64,000 nucleotides of DNA, taken from assembly GCF_001949145.1 (NCBI RefSeq), contig NW_019091615.1:29926-93925 (forward strand). The letters are read 5' to 3'. The notes under the pieces are model-generated. The model saw only the letters and a list, made by a program, of their open reading frames with translations. It ran no database searches and was not told where the DNA came from. The position numbers and the translations under genes are program-made. This document shows, one piece after another, positions 41,501-47,500 of the stretch. This DNA comes from Acanthaster planci (lineage: Eukaryota > Echinodermata > Asteroidea > Valvatida > Acanthasteridae). How positions within the stretch are numbered: the first letter of the stretch is position 1; every line of letters starts with the position of its first letter.

Positions 41501-44500
41501 GAAATGATGGCTTGCATTAATGTTGCATGGCAAACCCTTTAATTCGGGGTGATATTGTGAGAAAGGCCTGCTGCACTCAATTTTGTCTTTCCAAGTACCT
41601 GTCACTAACAATTATCCAGAGATTGGTTGTTCATTCCAACTTTACTACATGTAATGTTAATTTATCTCAGAATTAAGTGTATTTTTGAAATATTAACATT
41701 AAGATGGGTTGCTGCTCTTCCAGATTTTTCCAAACATTGATTAGATAATCGTCAGCATGCTGCATGTCAGTGGTGATTATTTGTGATGTGGATAAAGTTT
41801 ACTTGGAAATCTGATCAGTTTTTGTATTTAGCTGCGTTATGTCAGATGAATTAATGTAAGAATAACAGCAAACTTGTAAAGTACATTAACTCATGACACA
41901 CTAATTTGATGGAAACCATTCAACGGTGCCAGTCTAGATGTTACAGAAACACCTTGATTGGAAAAATGGGAAAATGTTTTGAATTTTCAAAGCTTAGAGG
42001 AGTATTTCCGTCCCTGAAATTGGATACACCGGTACATGTACATGTATGATCAGTTAAACTTGGTCGTATCTTCTGTTAGTGCAATGTACAAATCCATTAA
42101 TGGATTTCAAAATGGAGCTTTGAAGTAGTGCGTCCGTGTTTGATGTCAGTTTCAGAATTGATCATTACCTTTGTGATACTTTTCTTCTTGTCTTCAGACA
42201 CCTATGCACAGGTCAACAAGAATTTGCCACCAAAACCAAAGGGAATCAATCCTCCACAAAGTAAGAACCATTCATTTCTTTAAGTCAAATGAGAGAAAGA
42301 AATGATAATCACAAGCATTTGTTATGTGAGGCAGATTACAGTCATAACTGGGTCTGAACAAGCTGGATTAAGCATTTGGCCAATTAGTTCTCTCAGCCAG
42401 TCTTGAATAAGATGATATATTTTATTAAGCCAATCCTTGCATCGCCCACTTAGACCAATTGAACAGGAACACATGTCCCCAAGTTGTCCCCAGGTTCCCT
42501 GGTTGTTCCCAGGTACTCCAGGTTGTCCCCAGGTACCCCAGGCTGTTTGCTTCGTGCTGTGTATATGCCTGTACTGAAGTATGCTCACCATCACCGGCTA
42601 GTTCGTCATTTGTAAAATCATAACTTATGTGTCCCTGCCCAGCTAAATGTATGTTTATGCCCAAAATACAGATTTCCTCTTCAGGATATTTGTATTTGCC
42701 ACACAACTTGGTGTCATCATTTTAACACTCAAGAAAAAGAATCTGTTTTTAATCCCAGGCATAGATCATTTTAAGTCAGTCTCAGCCAGGTTAACCATGC
42801 TGGCTCAATACGTTGGCCACTTCACTTGTCTGACTGATAAACCAACTAACAACTACATGTAACATCTTAAGAACATGCATTAACATTTTGAGACCTCTCA
42901 TTGCAACCCACTCTCATTTTGAGGCCTCTTGTTACAATCCATTCTCATTTTTCATCACTAACTTCATTCCAGACCTACCAGATGTGACTTATGCCTCAGC
43001 GAACAAGGATCAGAAGCCCAGCCTTTCACCACTTCCAGGTAATTACACTTTCCACTTCCTAATTCACCTATTTACCATGACTCAACCAGCAACATTTTGG
43101 TTCTTTTATTTTGTACCTTGCATGGCTGAATGTCAGAAGCTAAGAGCTCCCAAAAAAGCAAAAGAACAAGCCAAGCTAAAACCAGTTGGACAAAACATGA
43201 TATTTGAAATTTTCCAAGTATATCCAACTTTTGCCAACTAACAAACATTTTTGTTGGATTGCAAATTGCTATGAAATTGCAGCCTGTCTGATGTGTCCAA
43301 CTCGGGCCGTTCCTGCTGATTCTACTGAATCGAACCTGTGTGCTTCTACTGCAGGTGTCCCTGGGCAGGACATTTTGTTAATTATTCTTCCACCCTAAAC
43401 AGGAGTAGACTACCTCAAGCTGGTATTGCTGATCTACTGATAGGTTCAAATCCAACCTGCGTAGGTTTTTGCAGGTGTTTTGGGCAAGACACTTACTCAC
43501 TTATTGTTCTGAACCAGGAACAGTGTACCTCAAGCTGTTGATCCTACTACATGTAATAGTAGGTTCGAATTTTTTGGCAGGTGCTTTGGACAAAACACTT
43601 TGTCAGTTATTGTTCCACCCTAACCAGGAGTAGAGTACATTGTATCTCAAGCTGTTATTGCTGATTCTACTGATAGAAGGTTCGAATCCAGCCTGTGTGG
43701 TTCTACTGCAGGTGTCCCTGAGCAGGACATTTTGTCAGTTACCATAATTTTCTAAATTTAAGCAGCCTGGTGTATAAGCCGCAGCACACAAAAATTGGCA
43801 AATTAAGATTTGAAGGCGGCATATAAACTGCAACGTTGTCTACGCTGCACCGCGGCGCTGACGATTCGACCACGAAGATCATCATGCTGCGTGCTGAAGA
43901 GCCAATACAGCACATAGAGTACATCAGTGGTTCCACTACACATGCTATCCTAATAAAAGTATAAGGTAAAACTTGAACGAGTGTCACCATAAAACGTGAA
44001 TTTTAAATCCTCAAATTTAATATTTTTTTGCAGGCTGGATGGTGGTCCTGTATGGGCCATGCATCAGCTTTTGCCCTTTTTCCAGTGGCCAGCAAAAGTT
44101 TTGGGGTCGGGGATGTACAATAAAAGCTTGGTAACTCAAAGTCAGTAAAGTGAAAAGATCGTTTTATCTCATGGGTTGACTATTTCTTGCCAAAAGAATA
44201 GGCTTTTATATTAAAAAACTACCTCTGTATCTGTTGACAACAGGACATCAGGATATCTCAAGGTATTTGTGACGCCAATCAAAAAAAAACACTGCCAAAT
44301 CACTTACAAAATGAAACATCTGCCTTGAGACCTTAGTTCGAGTCATCACATTGGAACTGCTTGTGTTGCACATATGCTATACTGCATGTGGTATGACATA
44401 CATGCACTTCAGGTACCACCGCGATCACGGACAATCCAATTGCTGACTCTTTCCAATGCCCATATGACCGCAGAAAGTTTTGTCATCAGAAAGCCCAAGT

Positions 44501-47500
44501 GAGAAAGCCTGGAAATTCTGTGGCATGTCGGGCTGAACACGTTCAGCGAAAAGACAAAATATCTGCCACAAAGGTACATCATTGAATGGGTTAACTTTTC
44601 TTAAACAGGAGAAAGAAATCTTTAGGTTGCCACAATAAAACAATCTTAGTGAAACAATTATTTGTCTGCTAAAAACACACCATGAGGTTGAATAAAAAGC
44701 GGGAAAATAATAATTAAAAATTTGGCGACAGGGCAAGTAAAGGTTAAGATTACGTACACATTTCATTTAGGTATATGTATGTATTTTGTGACTCCATGAC
44801 TTGGGGATTTCTGTTAATAATGGAACTTGAAATCTGGACAACTTAATTTGTGTTTATTCTCCGAGGTTCGAATTTTCAGATGTAAACGGCGACCAACGAA
44901 AACGTGATTGCGCCACCTGCACATGGTATGCGTGGCCTGGGCACTGCGTTAGTTAATGATTTTATCCTTCAAAGTTTGCCATGTAAGCCGCCTAGTGTAA
45001 GCCACAGAGATATTTTTCAGCATGAGAATCAATGTATAAGCCGTGGCTTATATTCCAACAATTACAGTATTCTTTCACCCTAACCAGGAGAAGAGAGTAC
45101 CTCAAGCTGGTATCGCTGATCTACCAATAGTAGGTTCAAATCCAACCTGTGTGGTGCTACTGCAGGTGTGCTTGGGCAGGACATTTTGTTAATAATTGTT
45201 TCACCCTTACCAGGAGTAGAGTACCTCAAGCTGGTATGACTGATTCTACTGTTACTTGTTAGTAGGTTCACATCCAACCTGTGTGGTTCTGTTGCAGGTG
45301 TCTTTGGGACGAGACACTTTATCATTTATTGTTCTTTTCTAACCAGGAGTAGGATTGTTCATGTAGCAGTATGACAGCAGGGATGTAAACACAGTGTGAC
45401 ATTAAAGGTTCATTAATCATATGAATTCAATAGCAAATGACTTGGTATGAAATAGCCTTGATATGTTTATGCTGACAGCATATCCCACTATGTCCCTTCT
45501 ATCATGAAGGATTGTCGAAAGTCAAAATAAAATGGCTTACCGACCCCTAAACATAGGATTGAGTCTATATGTCACATACCGGTATACATGTATCTTTGAC
45601 GTTTTTTGTAGATTGGAAAGGAATCGAGCTGCAGTTCAAAGTACCGTACAATTGATTAATAGTTTTAATGAAATTCAGTCATTCTGGTAACCAGTAACTC
45701 ATGTAATTTCTGCAGCTGGGTCATTCCATGGGTTGGGGCACAAATTGTGAGGTTGTCCTTGTTACATGGGTAACTTTTATCACCTGTCATGACCTGTAGA
45801 GTGGGTCATTTACTCTGTAAAAATATTAAACCCCTCTTTATTCAGCCTTGCAAGATGTATAATTTGGAATTCACATGCAGGGAAATAGCTGTTCATTTTT
45901 ACGGAACCCACGTAACAATGAACACCATCACAAATTGTGTCCCAACCTCATGGAATGACCCAGCTACATGTACATGTGTGAGTCATTGACTATCCATGAG
46001 CATAGTATTGTAGTTTCTATAATCCCTTTTTTTTTTCTTTCATCAGAAGACTATGGTGCAAAGAAGAAACCCAAGAAATATGTCCCACCTTCAGCAAGAG
46101 GTAAACATGATTGCTGTGCACCTTCACCTTTGAAATTTGATCACAGGGCTTCACCCTAGTCCTCAGGTGAAAGATTAACATCAGAAGCCCTTGATTTTAG
46201 ATCAAGGACTTTTAGGCAAATGAAGGTTTACAAGAGCTCCATGAAGTAAGAAGTTAATGTGTTTTATTTTGAAGAGAGTGCCTTTGGAGGGAAAGTGCCT
46301 CTTGCTCAGGCAGGTTCATGCACATTTTCCACAGGACACGTCTTTGGCTGGGGGGAAATCAGAACAGGTTTTCTCAAGAAAGAAGTGGATTTTAGCCTCT
46401 CATGATCAAGGGGGTAGATTCATTAGAGATTTGTCATTTAATTTTAGGGTTGACATACTTTCTGGAACTTTGACTCTGGAGATTAGTGATAGCTCGCTCA
46501 GTTGATAGTTGAGACGGGAATGTGAAACTATACAATATTAAATCAAAGATAAGACTTACGTCATTTTGTTTTGAAAATAAAAGGCCTGCTGTAGAGCCGA
46601 AGTCAGAGGCAAAGCTAAGTTTTGATAAAGGGCTTTGGTAATTGTTTGAACATTTCTCTGTGTGATTAATTTTTTTTCAGCTGCTGAGGAGTCAGCCTAT
46701 GAAGAGGTGCGAATTAATGACAATGACAATGGAAAGAGCCCCTCAGCAGAAGGTAAATTCAACTTGGGTTGTCTTTCTTTCATCACTAGCATGTTACAAA
46801 AGGTGGGATCATTGGCTGCAGAAGATATTAGAGAGCAATTCATTTTTCTTCAAGTTGTTTTGATAATTTGAGAATTCTTAGAATCAATTGACTGAGGAAC
46901 CAGTGGAATGGGAACATTTTTGAAAGTGGCTTAGGTTGATGGATGGCAAAGAGCTCCTGGTAGTATGTATGGGTCTGGGTAGGGGATGCCCTCCTCCATA
47001 GGTATCATCACCAGGATCTTTTTCGGGGGCGGTACAGTGCTCAACAGCAGCATAGTGACAAACCACGGATGATGGAAGGGGTCAGTTCTAAGGTAGTGTC
47101 CAGCAAACTGGCAGATTTCCATTCCCATCTCACAAGTACATATTTCATTTGTTTTTCCTATTCCCCTTCTTAAATTTTTGTCGGGGGGTGATGGGATTTC
47201 CCCCTCATTACCTTTAGCCTTCCTCCTTCCCACCAAAACATTCAGATACAAGCCAAAAACCACAGTGCTGATGGAAGTCAAAGGAAAGTTGAGAAAGCAG
47301 AAGGTGGGAACAAGGAGGGCGGGGGGGAGACAATGGAAGACGGGATGAGAGAGAAGATGACGTGCCTCTACCTGATGGAGGAAGGAATAAGGACATATAG
47401 AATCCAAACGGGAAGCAATACAAGGCTTGGATGAGATCCTAGGTGATCTAGTTGGAAAATAATCAGTTTCTTTACATTTCCATCATTTAGGTGATGGTAA

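Noticed and set aside
47206-47407. Minus-strand frame of 158 codons with a VVFGLYLNVLVG stretch
   Set aside because: No recognisable domain; it overlaps an intron of gene A with proline/serine-biased composition and lacks splice or promoter evidence.
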